From the NCBI RefSeq assembly GCF_002088935.1, contig NZ_NCSS01000004.1:496001-560000 (forward strand): 64,000 bases of DNA. Reading direction: 5' to 3'. This stretch comes from Henriciella litoralis (GTDB lineage Bacteria > Pseudomonadota > Alphaproteobacteria > Caulobacterales > Hyphomonadaceae). Each line of letters opens with the position of its first letter. The stretch's first letter is position 1. This document shows, in pieces, positions 35,654-45,320 of this stretch. A program made the translations under genes and the position numbers. The notes below the pieces were generated by a model that was not told the DNA's origin, made no database searches, and saw only the letters and a program-made list of their open reading frames with translations.

Positions 35654-35684
35654 CTGGTATCCTTCCCTTATATACCAGGGAAGG
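35654..35684. promoter_or_regulatory. Interlocked inverted repeats at the SDR gene start (operator-like)
   Basis: ctggtat (35654-35660) and ataccag (35672-35678) form one repeat with an 11-base spacer; ccttccct (35661-35668) and agggaagg (35677-35684) form a second. They lie two bases upstream of the SDR start codon. A TetR-type operator or a structured 5' leader masking the ribosome-binding site would both fit. Confidence 0.5.
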
Positions 35685-35719
35685 TGACCTATTGTCGGCG
35701 CACTGGCAAGCAAACCCAG

Positions 35720-36580
35720 CTAGGCCTCGACCCTTCCCTTCGGGTCACGGAAGATCAGCGTAATCACCCAGATGCCCGCGCCGATCGCTATTGGGCCGAT
35801 CACGCTCATAAGGAAGGCGATGAAAAACGGAAAGCGCATGCCGAGCTGGTAGAGTTTCCCTGTCGGTGAGCGCTTCACGCGATGTGTTGTGCCGGGCTCG
35901 AATTCTGCTGCCACATCATCGGCGCGCCCGGCTGTCTTGAGCGGCGCGGTCTCTCCGTCTGCATCTTCCACGACAATATTGGCCGTCCGGGCGATCCGTC
36001 CGCCCGCCCAGGGACGCTCAGTGATCTCGTTCGAGACAACTTCGACGGTCTCCTTCGGCCAGAAGAGCGAGACCGGCGGAGGGTCTCCGAATGTCCACAT
36101 GAAGCGCAGCAGGATCAGCGGGAGCATGACAAAGCACGTGCCGACGCCGGCCAGAAACAGCGCGACACCGCCGCCTTCTCTGAAGAAGGAATAGACGAAA
36201 AAGATGAGGATCACGGCGGCGCCCGCTGTTATCACGATTGCCGTCCAAAGAACGGGCTGAGGATCGCTCAGCGCATAGGCGAAGTCTTTTTTGGGGTGAA
36301 GGCGCACAGAAACCTGATCGCCGAGCGGCCAGTTTTCCTTGACCAGTTCAAGGTCATGCCGGTTTTCGACCAGAAGCCGTCGCACTTCGCCGTCGGGCAG
36401 CGATACGACAGGATAGCTCAGATCGGCGGGGCCGTATCCGGTCTCCACTGTCTCGCTGATATAATCAGTAATTTCGCCCTTGCCCGTGTCCCAGAATACG
36501 CTTTTCGGAGCAGGCGCCCCGATGGACCAGACCAGGAAAACGGCAATCAAAGGCAGTATCGCCCCAAACAAAATACGCAT
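35720..36580 (-). CDS. DUF3592 membrane protein
   Basis: A 286-residue protein with TM segments at about 3-20, 120-140, 150-175 and near 250-275, and two copies of a DUF3592-like beta module (GEITDYISETVETGYGPADLSYPVVSLPDGEV in parts; EVVSNEITERPWAGGRIARTANIVVED). The HDLELVKENWPLGDQVSVRLHP segment is typical of the family. Function unknown. Start at ATG 36580, preceded by GCGGGGG; the frame extends 26 codons upstream without signal-like features. Confidence 0.75.
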   Translation of the reverse strand: MRILFGAILPLIAVFLVWSIGAPAPKSVFWDTGKGEITDYISETVETGYGPADLSYPVVSLPDGEVRRLLVENRHDLELVKENWPLGDQVSVRLHPKKDFAYALSDPQPVLWTAIVITAGAAVILIFFVYSFFREGGGVALFLAGVGTCFVMLPLILLRFMWTFGDPPPVSLFWPKETVEVVSNEITERPWAGGRIARTANIVVEDADGETAPLKTAGRADDVAAEFEPGTTHRVKRSPTGKLYQLGMRFPFFIAFLMSVIGPIAIGAGIWVITLIFRDPKGRVEA

Positions 36581-36743
36581 CGTGTCCCCCGCAATATGAG
36601 GCCTCGCTGCGCCTCGAACCTGTTGTAATAGCGATACCGGAGTCCCCCTTCCGGTCAAACTGCATTACATCCGCCGACAGGAAACCGCCACAATTATCGT
36701 GCGTAGTTACTTCATAACAGAATTTCAGACTTCGAGGTTTACC

Positions 36744-37343
36744 ATGTCCAGACGTCCTGCACTCATTGCCAGCCTCTGTGCTTTCGCGGCGATTACATTC
36801 AGCCTCCCGGCGTCTGCGCAGTTCGGCCGCGAGCAGATTGCGCGTCCCGACAAGGATGAAGTCTATGCTGACATGGCCGTGGAGCGCGGCTGGTACGACG
36901 ACGCCATCGAGCGCTACAGCGCCACCTGCGAGGACCGGTCTCGCCAGAAAGCAACATGGTCTCGCAATTGCCGCAAGCTGGCCGACATCTATCGCCGCGG
37001 GCTTGAAGGCGGTCAGGACTATGACAAGGCCCAGGCTCTTTATGACGAAGCCTGCTTCACAGGCCGCGACGATGAAAGCTGCATGCAGCAGGCCAATGTC
37101 AGCTTCAAGGGCACCGATGGCAATCAGGACTATGCCTATGCGCGCAAGCTGTACAAGGAAGCCTGCTCGCTCGGCAACAAGACCGGATGCGCCGGTTATG
37201 GCTCAATGCTGTATCGCGGTCAGGGCGGCGCCATGAAACGCGATGAAGGCAAACGCTACATCCAGACAGCCTGCGCTGAAGGCGATAGCTGGGCGTGCGA
37301 GCGCGCGCGAGGATTTGGCCTGCCTGAACGCCGGGGGCTCTAA
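36744..37343 (+). CDS. Exported Sel1/TPR-like cysteine-rich repeat protein
   Basis: A 199-residue secreted protein (signal ending LPASAQF). After it come three to four helical repeats of about 36-40 residues with regularly spaced Cys, e.g. YDKAQALYDEACFTGRDDESC, YAYARKLYKEACSLGNKTGC and KRYIQTACAEGDSWAC. This is the pattern of Sel1-like, disulfide-locked repeats as in Helicobacter cysteine-rich proteins; such proteins bind other proteins or peptidoglycan fragments. Start ATG 36744 is chosen because it begins the signal peptide. Confidence 0.82.
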   Translation: MSRRPALIASLCAFAAITFSLPASAQFGREQIARPDKDEVYADMAVERGWYDDAIERYSATCEDRSRQKATWSRNCRKLADIYRRGLEGGQDYDKAQALYDEACFTGRDDESCMQQANVSFKGTDGNQDYAYARKLYKEACSLGNKTGCAGYGSMLYRGQGGAMKRDEGKRYIQTACAEGDSWACERARGFGLPERRGL

Positions 37344-37353
37344 TACTCAATTA

Positions 37354-37374
37354 ATTGTTTGAAATTCAAACAAT
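37354..37374. promoter_or_regulatory. 21-base perfect palindrome upstream of the GGDEF gene
   Basis: attgtttgaa (37354-37363), one central base, ttcaaacaat (37365-37374); actc/gagt (37345-37348, 37376-37379) extend it imperfectly. It begins 11 bases after the Sel1-like stop and ends 42 bases before the GGDEF ATG. No T-run follows, so an operator is more likely than a terminator. Confidence 0.45.
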
Positions 37375-37416
37375 CGAGTTACGCGAATATTCGGTAACTG
37401 TGTGTATCTTCACAAT

Positions 37417-38193
37417 ATGAGCCACAATTATCGTCTTGAGCAGGCCGATCCAAACTCCGCGGTGCGGGCACTGAGCTTCTTTGGCTTTGTAATCGTCGCC
37501 GCGCTGTCTCTTGCAATAATTTTCGCGATCATTTTCTCATCCTATTTCGGCACGCCGCGAGATCAGTCGGACTTCATGATGATGACGATCATCATCACCG
37601 CCTGTGTCGCCGGACCGATGGGCGCACTCGCCGCGCAAAACCAGTATCGGGTCGACCGCTATCACGCGACACTAGAAGCGATGGCGTCGACCGACCCGCT
37701 CACCGGGCTTTTGAACCGCCGGGCATTCAAGATCCTCGCCAATGAGGAGATTAGTCGCATGCAGCGGACCGATCACGGCGTTTGCATCGTGACGTTCGAC
37801 ATCGACAATTTCAAACGTGTGAACGATGCTCATGGCCACGCCTTTGGCGACCGGGTTCTGACATCCATCGCAAATATCAGCCACGCCGCGCTGCGCGGCC
37901 CGTTCGACAGGCTTGGTCGTTGGGGCGGCGAGGAATTTGTCATCCTGCTGACAAACGTAAACATTGATCAGGCGCAAAGTGTCTGTGAACGCCTGCGCGA
38001 GCGCATTGCCTCCACGGACCTGACGTTCAACGGCACCACGGTGCGCGTCACCGCCAGTTTCGGCATTGCACCTCTGACCAAGGGGTGCCGGCTCGAGGAA
38101 TCGCTCGAAGCGGCTGACCAGATGCTCTACCGGGCCAAAAGCGCCGGTCGCAACAAGGTGATGAGTGTCGCCCCGCTGAAGAGCGTCGCCTGA
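37417..38193 (+). CDS. GGDEF-domain diguanylate cyclase, membrane bound
   Basis: A 258-residue protein with two TM helices (about 19-45 and 55-75) and a GGDEF domain (about 90-250). The active site GGEEF is intact (about 170-174), and DPLTGLLNRRAF and FDIDNFKRVNDAHGH are present, so it should make c-di-GMP from two GTP. The inhibitory RxxD site five residues upstream of the active loop is not present: the segment reads RGPFDRLGRWGGEEF, with the Arg displaced. Start at ATG 37417; a GTG five codons upstream is possible. It may act with the TipF-like receptor elsewhere in the window. Confidence 0.9.
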   Translation: MSHNYRLEQADPNSAVRALSFFGFVIVAALSLAIIFAIIFSSYFGTPRDQSDFMMMTIIITACVAGPMGALAAQNQYRVDRYHATLEAMASTDPLTGLLNRRAFKILANEEISRMQRTDHGVCIVTFDIDNFKRVNDAHGHAFGDRVLTSIANISHAALRGPFDRLGRWGGEEFVILLTNVNIDQAQSVCERLRERIASTDLTFNGTTVRVTASFGIAPLTKGCRLEESLEAADQMLYRAKSAGRNKVMSVAPLKSVA

Positions 38194-38256
38194 GATAACG
38201 CTCCTCGCCCATGCTGCGTATTGAGACGCGGCTCCGCCATACATACATGGTGGCGT

Positions 38257-39267
38257 ATGATACCTTTTTCCGTTCTCGACCTCGCCCCGATTGTTGAAGG
38301 CGCCAGTGCGCAAGACGCAATCGAACGCGCCAGCCGGCTTGCAACCCATGTCGACAGGCTTGGCTATAATCGCTACTGGCTGGCCGAGCATCACAACATG
38401 CCCGGCATTGCGAGTGCTGCGACGGCGGTCATGATCGCCCGCGCCGGCCGCGACACGAAGACCATCCGGCTCGGTGCCGGTGGCATCATGCTGCCCAATC
38501 ATGCGCCGATCATGATTGCCGAACAGTTCGGCACGCTCGACGCTATCTATCCGGGGCGTATCGATCTTGGCCTTGGCCGCGCACCGGGCGGTGACCAGTT
38601 GGTCGCGCAGGCCCTGCGCCGCACGATGGTCGGCGGAGAAGACCGCTTCCCGCGCGAAGTCATGGAGCTGCAAGCCTATCTTGGGCCGGTTCAGCCCGGT
38701 CAGCGCGTGCAGGCTGTTCCCGGCGGCGGCTCGAACGTTCCGCTCTGGATTCTCGGCTCCTCGACATTTGGCGCGCAGCTGGCCGCCCATCTTGGCCTGC
38801 CCTATGCCTTTGCCTCACACTTTGCGCCGCAGCAGATGATGCAGGCGATCTCGATTTACCGTGAAACCTTCCAGCCATCCGAGCAGCTGAAAAAGCCTTA
38901 CGTCATGCTCGGTTTCAACATGATTGCCGCCGATACTGACGAAGAAGCCCATGTGCTCGCCTCGTCCCTGCGGCGGACCTTCGTCAATCTGAGACGCGGA
39001 ACGCCGACACGCCTCTCACCGCCCGATCTCTCCTTCGATGAAGAGATCCAGCCGCACGAACACACCATGCTTGAGACGATCCTCAGCTGTTCAGCCGTCG
39101 GGTCGCCGCAAACGGTGGAAACCAAGCTCAAAAGCTTCCTTGAGAAGACCGGGGCAGACGAAATGATCCTGTCGGCCAATATCTATGATGAGAAGGCCCG
39201 TCACCGCTCATATGAGATCGCTGCAGAGGTGCGCGAGCGCCTGACGGTGCCGAAGGCTGCTGAATAG
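38257..39267 (+). CDS. LLM-class flavin-dependent oxidoreductase (luciferase-like monooxygenase)
   Basis: A 336-residue bacterial luciferase-like TIM barrel, group MsnO8/YhbW type. Signatures: [70 protein letters not shown] in parts. It uses reduced flavin and O2 on an unknown substrate. ATG 38257 is chosen because it starts the first barrel strand; the frame opens 12 codons earlier. Next is a DMT permease gene, 64 bases on. Confidence 0.9.
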   Translation: MIPFSVLDLAPIVEGASAQDAIERASRLATHVDRLGYNRYWLAEHHNMPGIASAATAVMIARAGRDTKTIRLGAGGIMLPNHAPIMIAEQFGTLDAIYPGRIDLGLGRAPGGDQLVAQALRRTMVGGEDRFPREVMELQAYLGPVQPGQRVQAVPGGGSNVPLWILGSSTFGAQLAAHLGLPYAFASHFAPQQMMQAISIYRETFQPSEQLKKPYVMLGFNMIAADTDEEAHVLASSLRRTFVNLRRGTPTRLSPPDLSFDEEIQPHEHTMLETILSCSAVGSPQTVETKLKSFLEKTGADEMILSANIYDEKARHRSYEIAAEVRERLTVPKAAE

Positions 39268-39331
39268 GATTTAGCGACCCCCGCATTTAATCCATGGAGT
39301 CAACGCGGCGGCTCGGTTAGATGGCCGGGCC

Positions 39332-40249
39332 ATGCTGACACGATTTCTTGCCATGCCGGTCCTTGTTGCTGCCGTCGCCATATTCCTGGGGACGTGCGTC
39401 GACGCATTGGTGAAAGGCATCGCGCCGGGCGCCGGCCTGCATTATCTTCTGGCCTGGCGGTTCCTGTTTGGCGGCGTCCTCGCCTTTGCCGTGTTCCGCG
39501 CCAAGAAACGCCCTCGCCCGAGCAATGCCGCAATCCGGTTTCATACCGCGCGCGGGCTTCTGCAGCTGTTCTGCGCCTTCACTTTCTTCTACGCACTGAC
39601 GCAACTTCGACTGGCTGAAGCGACCGCGCTTGGCTTTACCGCATCCTTGTTGGTCGCGCCGGTGGCACGTGTCGTCATCGGCGAAAGAATAAGCCCCATC
39701 GCGGTTGGTGCTGCTGTGCTTGGATTTGGCGGCGTTGCGCTTGCGGTTCTTGGCGCAGGCGGTGACCCCGAAGCGCAAACCGGCAATCGCGCGCTCGGCC
39801 TGATATCGCTGTTCTCCTCAACCGTCGGCTATGCATTTGTCCTGGTTCTGCTGCGGATGCGGGCGACGAAAGAAGACGCCACAACGATTGCGATGTTCAC
39901 CAATGTTGTCCCGGCAGTTGCGCTTCTGCCGATCACACTCGGCTTGTTCGGCTTTCCGGCCCTTGCCAGCCTGCCGCTCTTCCTGATGCTTGGCGTCCTT
40001 GGCTATTCAGTCTGGTTCCTGATGACGCTCGCCTATGCCCGCGCGCCGGCCCAGAGACTGGCCCCGCTGGAATATTCGGCGCTTATCTGGAGCGCGGTGA
40101 TCGGTCTCATCTTCTTCGATGAACTGCCCGGCTGGCCGTTATGGCTGGGCGCGGTGATCATCGTCGCCAGCTGTTTCATCGTCGCCTTTGAAGACCACTA
40201 TCGCACGCGAAGGCTCGCGCAGATGCCTGCGAGCGACCTGCCGGAATAG
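39332..40249 (+). CDS. DMT-superfamily (EamA) permease
   Basis: A 305-residue inner-membrane protein with ten predicted helices in two EamA repeats (AWRFLFGGVLAF in the first half, YSALIWSAVIGLIFFDELPGW in the second). Transporters of this type export amino acids or other metabolites; the substrate is unknown. It converges with eda, with three bases between the stops. Confidence 0.88.
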   Translation: MLTRFLAMPVLVAAVAIFLGTCVDALVKGIAPGAGLHYLLAWRFLFGGVLAFAVFRAKKRPRPSNAAIRFHTARGLLQLFCAFTFFYALTQLRLAEATALGFTASLLVAPVARVVIGERISPIAVGAAVLGFGGVALAVLGAGGDPEAQTGNRALGLISLFSSTVGYAFVLVLLRMRATKEDATTIAMFTNVVPAVALLPITLGLFGFPALASLPLFLMLGVLGYSVWFLMTLAYARAPAQRLAPLEYSALIWSAVIGLIFFDELPGWPLWLGAVIIVASCFIVAFEDHYRTRRLAQMPASDLPE

Positions 40250-40252
40250 AGC

Positions 40253-40897
40253 CTAGCCTTTGTCGCGTCCGATGCGGACAGCATCTCTCGCCTTGTCGGT
40301 GATGGCGTCCCAATCCCCGTTTGCCATGTCGGCTGGCGTCGCGATCCATGAGCCACCAATCGCAATTACATTTGGCAGGGCGAGATAGTCTGCCGCGTTC
40401 TTTGGTGTGATCCCCCCCGTCGGCATAAAGTCCATATGCGGCAACGGCCCGGCAAGCGATTTCAGGAAAGACGCGCCACCGGATGCCTCTGCAGGGAAGA
40501 ACTTCATGACGCCATAGCCCTCATCGAAGCGCGCCATGGCTTCGCTCGCCGAGGAAATACCCGGCAGGATAACACCGTCATGATTGCTGAGCGCCTCCAG
40601 CAGCAGGGGTGATGTGCCCGGCGTCACCAGAAAGTCCGATCCGGCTTTCAACGCCGCATCGACATCGCCTTCAGAAATGATCGTACCCGCACCAACAAGC
40701 AGATCATTGTCCATGTCGCCCATGATGCGAATGACCTCCAGAGCCGCCGGCGTGCGCAATGTAACCTCAACCGAGGTCAGGCCGCCCTTGATAAGCGCGT
40801 CTGCCAGCGGCGCGGCGTATGCCACATCCTGCACGGTGAGAACCGGAACAATGGGAGCCTTGTCGATGGCGCGCCGGAACGCAGTCATTGTTTTCAT
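40253..40897 (-). CDS. eda: KDPG/KHG aldolase (2-dehydro-3-deoxyphosphogluconate aldolase)
   Basis: Eda splits 2-keto-3-deoxy-6-phosphogluconate into pyruvate and glyceraldehyde 3-phosphate, the last step of the Entner-Doudoroff pathway. The 214-residue protein has VEVTLRTPAAL (catalytic Glu), VGAGTI, FLVTPGTSP, the Schiff-base Lys in GVMKFFPAEASGG and MPTGGITPKNA. Its start overlaps the glk stop by four bases. It is the last gene of zwf-edd-glk-eda. Confidence 0.96.
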   Translation of the reverse strand: MKTMTAFRRAIDKAPIVPVLTVQDVAYAAPLADALIKGGLTSVEVTLRTPAALEVIRIMGDMDNDLLVGAGTIISEGDVDAALKAGSDFLVTPGTSPLLLEALSNHDGVILPGISSASEAMARFDEGYGVMKFFPAEASGGASFLKSLAGPLPHMDFMPTGGITPKNAADYLALPNVIAIGGSWIATPADMANGDWDAITDKARDAVRIGRDKG

Positions 40898-41874
40898 TGT
40901 AAGCTCACCTCATCAAAATATAGAGCGGCCGCACCGACCAATGCTGCTTCACCCGCCAATAGAAGACGAATAGTGATTGGCTTCATATAGGCACTCATCG
41001 GTCCACGCTGGAAGAACCGCTCCAGCGCAGCGGGGGCTTCAAGCCAGTCTGCCAGACGTTCGGCCACCCCGCCGGTAATGACCACGCCGCCTTTGGTGCC
41101 ATTCATCAGGGCCGCATCGCCGAGCGCATAGAGCGTACCGCGCGCGCGTATCTCACAGATGTCATTGCAGATCTGGTCGCCCTCGCGCGCCCGTTTCAGC
41201 ATCTCGGCCGGCGGAATTTCCTGCCACGCCACACCGTCGATCCGGCAAAGGGCCTTGTGAACCTCGTTTAGTCCGGACCCGGACAGCACCAATTCACTCG
41301 AGACGTAACCATGCTTGTCTTTCAGCGCTTCATAGAGCGCCCATTCGCGGGGGGTTGCCGGGGCGAACGCCGCATGGCCGCCCTCCCCTGTCACAACGCG
41401 CCATCCGCTTTGCCCGACCGGCAGAAGCGTCGCCATGCCGAGCCCCGTTCCTGGCCCGGACACAAGAATGGGCTGGCGCCCGCCAGCCTCCTGTTCGCCA
41501 TCGTGCAGAAGTTTGAAGTGACTATCCGGCAGCTCAGGAATCGAGCGCGCCATCGCCGCGTAATCGTTGACGAGCCGAACTGTCTCCAGCCCGCAATTGG
41601 CTTCGAGCCGCTTAGCATCAACGACCCAGTCGCGATTGGTCAGCTTGACGTGACCGTCGCTGACCGGTCCAGCAAGCGCAATGAGCGCGCGGGTGGGCTT
41701 CTTGTCGCCGAGGCTTTCGCAATAGGCGATGAGCGCATCGTCAAAGTCAGCAAAATCGTCGCCCGGCATCACGGACACGTCAGATATCACCGGATGACCG
41801 GCAAAGCCTTGCCGCGCGACTGCGAAGCGCACATTCGTGCCACCAATATCGCCGACGAGAACAGTCTCAACCAA
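40894..41874 (-). CDS. glk: Glucokinase
   Basis: A 326-residue glucokinase of the E. coli-type family, phosphorylating glucose with ATP. It begins with VGDIGGTNVRFAV (phosphate-binding), has LTNRDWVVDAKRL, VSGPGTGLGMA and the GEGGHAAF sugar-site segment. I place the start at TTG 41874: GGAG lies six bases upstream and the protein length then matches the family; the frame extends further upstream only within edd. It overlaps the edd stop by eight bases. Confidence 0.93.
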   Translation of the reverse strand: MVETVLVGDIGGTNVRFAVARQGFAGHPVISDVSVMPGDDFADFDDALIAYCESLGDKKPTRALIALAGPVSDGHVKLTNRDWVVDAKRLEANCGLETVRLVNDYAAMARSIPELPDSHFKLLHDGEQEAGGRQPILVSGPGTGLGMATLLPVGQSGWRVVTGEGGHAAFAPATPREWALYEALKDKHGYVSSELVLSGSGLNEVHKALCRIDGVAWQEIPPAEMLKRAREGDQICNDICEIRARGTLYALGDAALMNGTKGGVVITGGVAERLADWLEAPAALERFFQRGPMSAYMKPITIRLLLAGEAALVGAAALYFDEVSLQ

Positions 41875-43711
41875 TGCCTGCTCCTGGGCCGGGAAGGAAA
41901 AACTCGAACAGGCTGCCGCCACTCTCCGGGCGACCGGCATTGTCACGGAACGCACTGAACAATTCGCGTCCAAGGCCCTGACCGCGCAGATTGGGCCTGA
42001 ACTGGGCCGGCTCACGCGCGCTGAACACGGATGGGTCGACGTCTATATCCAGTCGCCCGGTGTCAGCATCCAGCCGGATGACATCCCCGTCCTGAACGCG
42101 CGCCAGTGGCCCGCCGCGCGCTGCCTCTGGGCCGACATGGATCGCCGCAGGGATCTTGCCGCTCGCGCCGGACATCCGTCCATCGGTGACCAGCGCCACA
42201 CGGAAGCCCTTATCCTGCAGCGCGCCGAGCGCTGGCGACAGGGCATGCAGCTCTGGCATGCCATTGGCTGCCGGGCCCTGAAACCGCACAACAGCGACGA
42301 CATCGCGATCCAGCTCGCCGGTCTTGAACGCCTCTTTCAGCGCCTCCTGGCTGTCGAACACGCGAGCGGGCGCCTCGATAACGCGCCGGTCCGGCTTGAC
42401 CGAAGACACCTTGATAACGCCGCGCCCAAGCGGACCGTCCAGCATGCGTAGACCACCTTCCGCCTGAAACGGATCAGACACGGGGCGCACGATATCGAGA
42501 TCGCCGCTTTCTTCTGCGGGCGCGCGGAAGGCAAGCTTGCCATCGTCCAGCCATGGCTCGCGCGCATGGTCTGCAATCGAGCCCATCACGCCGCGCGCCT
42601 CCGCATTGAGGAGGCCTGCTTTCAGCAGCTCGTTCATGACGAAGCTCATGCCGCCGGCGGCCTGGAAATGGTTCACATCGGCTGGGCCGTTCGGATAGAT
42701 CCGGCAAAGAAGCGGGGTGATCTCGCTAATGTCGGAAAAGTCTTCAAGTTCAATCTGATAGCCCGAAGCTGCCGCCATCGCAGGAATGTGGAGTGCATGA
42801 TTGGTCGAGCCACCGGTTGCCATCAGGCCGACCAGCGCATTGACCCAGCTTTTCGCATCGATCATCTCGCCCATCGGCGTGTAGTCGCGCTTCACAGTGA
42901 GACCGACGACTTGCTCGACCGAGGCCCGGGTCAGGGCTTCGCGCAGCGGCGTGCCCGGGTTTTCAAAGGCCGCACCTGGCAGGTGAAGCCCCATCACCTC
43001 CATCAGCATCTGGTTCGAATTTGCCGTGCCATAAAAGGTGCAGGTGCCAGGGCTATGATAGCTCTCGGATTCGGCCTTGAGCAGCGCTGCACGGTCGACC
43101 TTGCCGAGCGCGTATTCCTGTCGGATGCGTTGCTTTTCCGGGTTTGGCAGGCCCGATGGCATAGGCCCGCCCGGTACGAAGACATGCGGCAGCCAACCAA
43201 AGCGCAAAGCCGCGATCATCAGACCCGGCACGATCTTGTCACAGATGCCAAGATGCAGCGCACCATCGAACATGTCGTGGCTCAGCGAGACGGCCGAGGC
43301 CAGCGCGATCACATCACGCGAAAAGAGCGACAGCTCCATGCCTTCCTGGCCCTGGGTGACGCCATCACACATGGCCGGAACGCCGCCCGCGACCTGCGCG
43401 GTCGCGTTCACCTTGCGTGCGGCATCGCGGATGATCTCAGGGTAATGCTCATAGGGCGCATGCGCCGAGAGCATGTCATTATAGGCGGTGATGATGCCGA
43501 TATTCGGCCATGACGCGCCCAGAAGCTGGGTCTTGTCGATGACAGCACACCCGGCCGAGGCATGCGCGAGATTGCCGTCGGCGAGCTTCTCACGCGCAAA
43601 GCCCTCCGGCTTTCGCGAGGCGATGAGATCAAGATAGGCGGCACGGGTCTCCTTGGACCGGTTTTCGATCCGCGCTGTGACCTCTGCGATTTTTGGGTGA
43701 AGATCGCTCAT
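41867..43711 (-). CDS. edd: 6-phosphogluconate dehydratase
   Basis: Edd dehydrates 6-phosphogluconate to KDPG. The 614-residue protein is an iron-sulfur IlvD/Edd dehydratase with the cluster cysteines in [25 protein letters not shown] and [14 protein letters not shown], and the C-terminal [22 protein letters not shown]. Start ATG 43711 overlaps the zwf stop (ATGA). In the Caulobacter type of operon pgl sits between zwf and edd; here it does not. Confidence 0.96.
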   Translation of the reverse strand: MSDLHPKIAEVTARIENRSKETRAAYLDLIASRKPEGFAREKLADGNLAHASAGCAVIDKTQLLGASWPNIGIITAYNDMLSAHAPYEHYPEIIRDAARKVNATAQVAGGVPAMCDGVTQGQEGMELSLFSRDVIALASAVSLSHDMFDGALHLGICDKIVPGLMIAALRFGWLPHVFVPGGPMPSGLPNPEKQRIRQEYALGKVDRAALLKAESESYHSPGTCTFYGTANSNQMLMEVMGLHLPGAAFENPGTPLREALTRASVEQVVGLTVKRDYTPMGEMIDAKSWVNALVGLMATGGSTNHALHIPAMAAASGYQIELEDFSDISEITPLLCRIYPNGPADVNHFQAAGGMSFVMNELLKAGLLNAEARGVMGSIADHAREPWLDDGKLAFRAPAEESGDLDIVRPVSDPFQAEGGLRMLDGPLGRGVIKVSSVKPDRRVIEAPARVFDSQEALKEAFKTGELDRDVVAVVRFQGPAANGMPELHALSPALGALQDKGFRVALVTDGRMSGASGKIPAAIHVGPEAARGGPLARVQDGDVIRLDADTGRLDIDVDPSVFSAREPAQFRPNLRGQGLGRELFSAFRDNAGRPESGGSLFEFFLPGPGAGIG

Positions 43712-45177
43712 TTGCCGTTGCTCCACCAATCGCGTTCGTCCTGGCGAAGCAACATGCGGGCCTCAACCGGGCCGTCTTCGAGACCTGCGGAATACGTGTA
43801 GACCGGCACTTTTGCGTCCTGCCAGGCGTCCAGCAGACCATCCACCCATTCCCAAGCTTCCTCGACCTCTTCGCGCCGCATGAAGAGGGAGAGGTTGCCG
43901 CGCACGACATCCATCAGAAGACGCTCATAGGCGTCCGGATATCTCAGCTGAAAGGACTCTGCGTAGGACAGGTTCAACGGTAGAGACTGAACGCGGAGGC
44001 CGCCCGGTCCGGGTTCTTTGATCTGCACATAGAGCTGCACGCCCTCATCGGGCTGCAGCCGGATGATCAGCCGGTTAGAATGGGCTTGCTCCTCGCCAAA
44101 CATGGCGTGTGGCGCCTCACGGAACTGCACCACGATCTCTGAGTGACGAGACCGCATGCGCTTGCCGGTCCGAAGATAGAACGGTACGCGCGCCCAGCGC
44201 CAATTATCCACCCATGCCTTGATCGCGACGAAGGTCTCGGTCTTGCTGTCCTGATTGTCGAGCTCTTCGAGATAGCCTTTGACCTGCTTGCCATCGACGG
44301 TGCCCGGCCCGTATTGCGCGCGCACGGTTTCCTGCGCCGCGCATTTCGCCTCAACCGGCCGAAGCGCATTCAGTACCTTGATCTTTTCCGTCCGGATCTC
44401 ATCGGCGGTCACCGAATTTGGCGGCTCCATCGCGATGAGGCAAAGCAGTTGTAGCAGATGGTTCTGCAACATGTCCCGCACGGCGCCTGCGCTGTCGTAA
44501 TAGCCCGCGCGATCACCGACGCCGACATCCTCAGACACGGTGATCTGGATGTGGTCGATGGCTGTGCGGTTCCAGAGCGGTTCGAACAGAGTGTTTCCAA
44601 AGCGCAGCACCAACAGGTTCTGGACGGTCTCTTTGCCGAGATAATGATCGATCCGGTAGATATGGTCTTCGCGGAAAACGGCGCCGACGCCCGCATTGAT
44701 GGCGCGCGCGGACTCTAGATCAGTCCCGATCGGCTTTTCCAGCACGACGCGCGCATCGCCCTTCGACAGGCCCGCCTTGCCAAGCGCCTCGCAAATAGGA
44801 ACGTAGATTTTAGGCGTCACTGCCAGATAGAAGATGGTGGGCCGATCATCATCGACGAGCTGGGCCTTGAGCTTATCCCAGTCGGCGTCCGGGTCTGTTG
44901 CGTCCATGCTGATATAGGACAGCATCTTCTCGAACTTGGCCCAGTCCTCCGGCTCAACGGTTTCGCCCGTGAAATTCTTACAGGCCTCAAGCGCAAACTC
45001 GCGAAACGCCTTGTTCGACATCGTGCTGCGCGAGGCGGCTACGAGCCTTGAATCTTCAGGGATCTGCCCGTCAAGAAAACGGTGGTACAGGGCCGGAAGC
45101 AGCTTGCGCTGACTGAGGTCGCCCGTCCCTCCGAAAATGACAAGGTCGAACGTATCTACAGGTATAAATTTGGCCAT
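43708..45177 (-). CDS. zwf: Glucose-6-phosphate 1-dehydrogenase
   Basis: Zwf oxidises glucose 6-phosphate to 6-phosphogluconolactone with NAD(P)+. The 489-residue protein has the dinucleotide motif FGGTGDLSQRKLLPALY and the active-site RIDHYLGKETVQNLLVLRF in parts. I start at ATG 45177; an in-frame GTG at 45186 is possible. Upstream on the minus strand, TTGACA (45214-45209) and TAGGTG (45191-45186), 17 bases apart, form a possible promoter for the four-gene Entner-Doudoroff operon. Confidence 0.96.
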   Translation of the reverse strand: MAKFIPVDTFDLVIFGGTGDLSQRKLLPALYHRFLDGQIPEDSRLVAASRSTMSNKAFREFALEACKNFTGETVEPEDWAKFEKMLSYISMDATDPDADWDKLKAQLVDDDRPTIFYLAVTPKIYVPICEALGKAGLSKGDARVVLEKPIGTDLESARAINAGVGAVFREDHIYRIDHYLGKETVQNLLVLRFGNTLFEPLWNRTAIDHIQITVSEDVGVGDRAGYYDSAGAVRDMLQNHLLQLLCLIAMEPPNSVTADEIRTEKIKVLNALRPVEAKCAAQETVRAQYGPGTVDGKQVKGYLEELDNQDSKTETFVAIKAWVDNWRWARVPFYLRTGKRMRSRHSEIVVQFREAPHAMFGEEQAHSNRLIIRLQPDEGVQLYVQIKEPGPGGLRVQSLPLNLSYAESFQLRYPDAYERLLMDVVRGNLSLFMRREEVEEAWEWVDGLLDAWQDAKVPVYTYSAGLEDGPVEARMLLRQDERDWWSNGK

Positions 45178-45320
45178 CTGTGCCACACCTATGGAAAACG
45201 CCGAAGGCTGTCAAAGCGACCTGACGAAGCTTCAACACCCTTCGGCGCGACTGCATGGATAGCAGTCAAACAGGGATATTTTCCGGGCATAAAGCGTCCG
45301 GAAAATGAAGTCCCGAAAAT

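Noticed and set aside
37672..38790. Open frame of 372 codons on the minus strand
   Set aside because: Antisense to the GGDEF and flavin monooxygenase genes, which carry intact motifs.
41875..42015. Longer N-terminus for glucokinase
   Set aside because: It lies inside edd in another frame and adds a non-homologous stretch before the phosphate-binding motif.
42566..43513. Open frame of 315 codons on the plus strand
   Set aside because: Antisense to edd, with no recognisable protein features.
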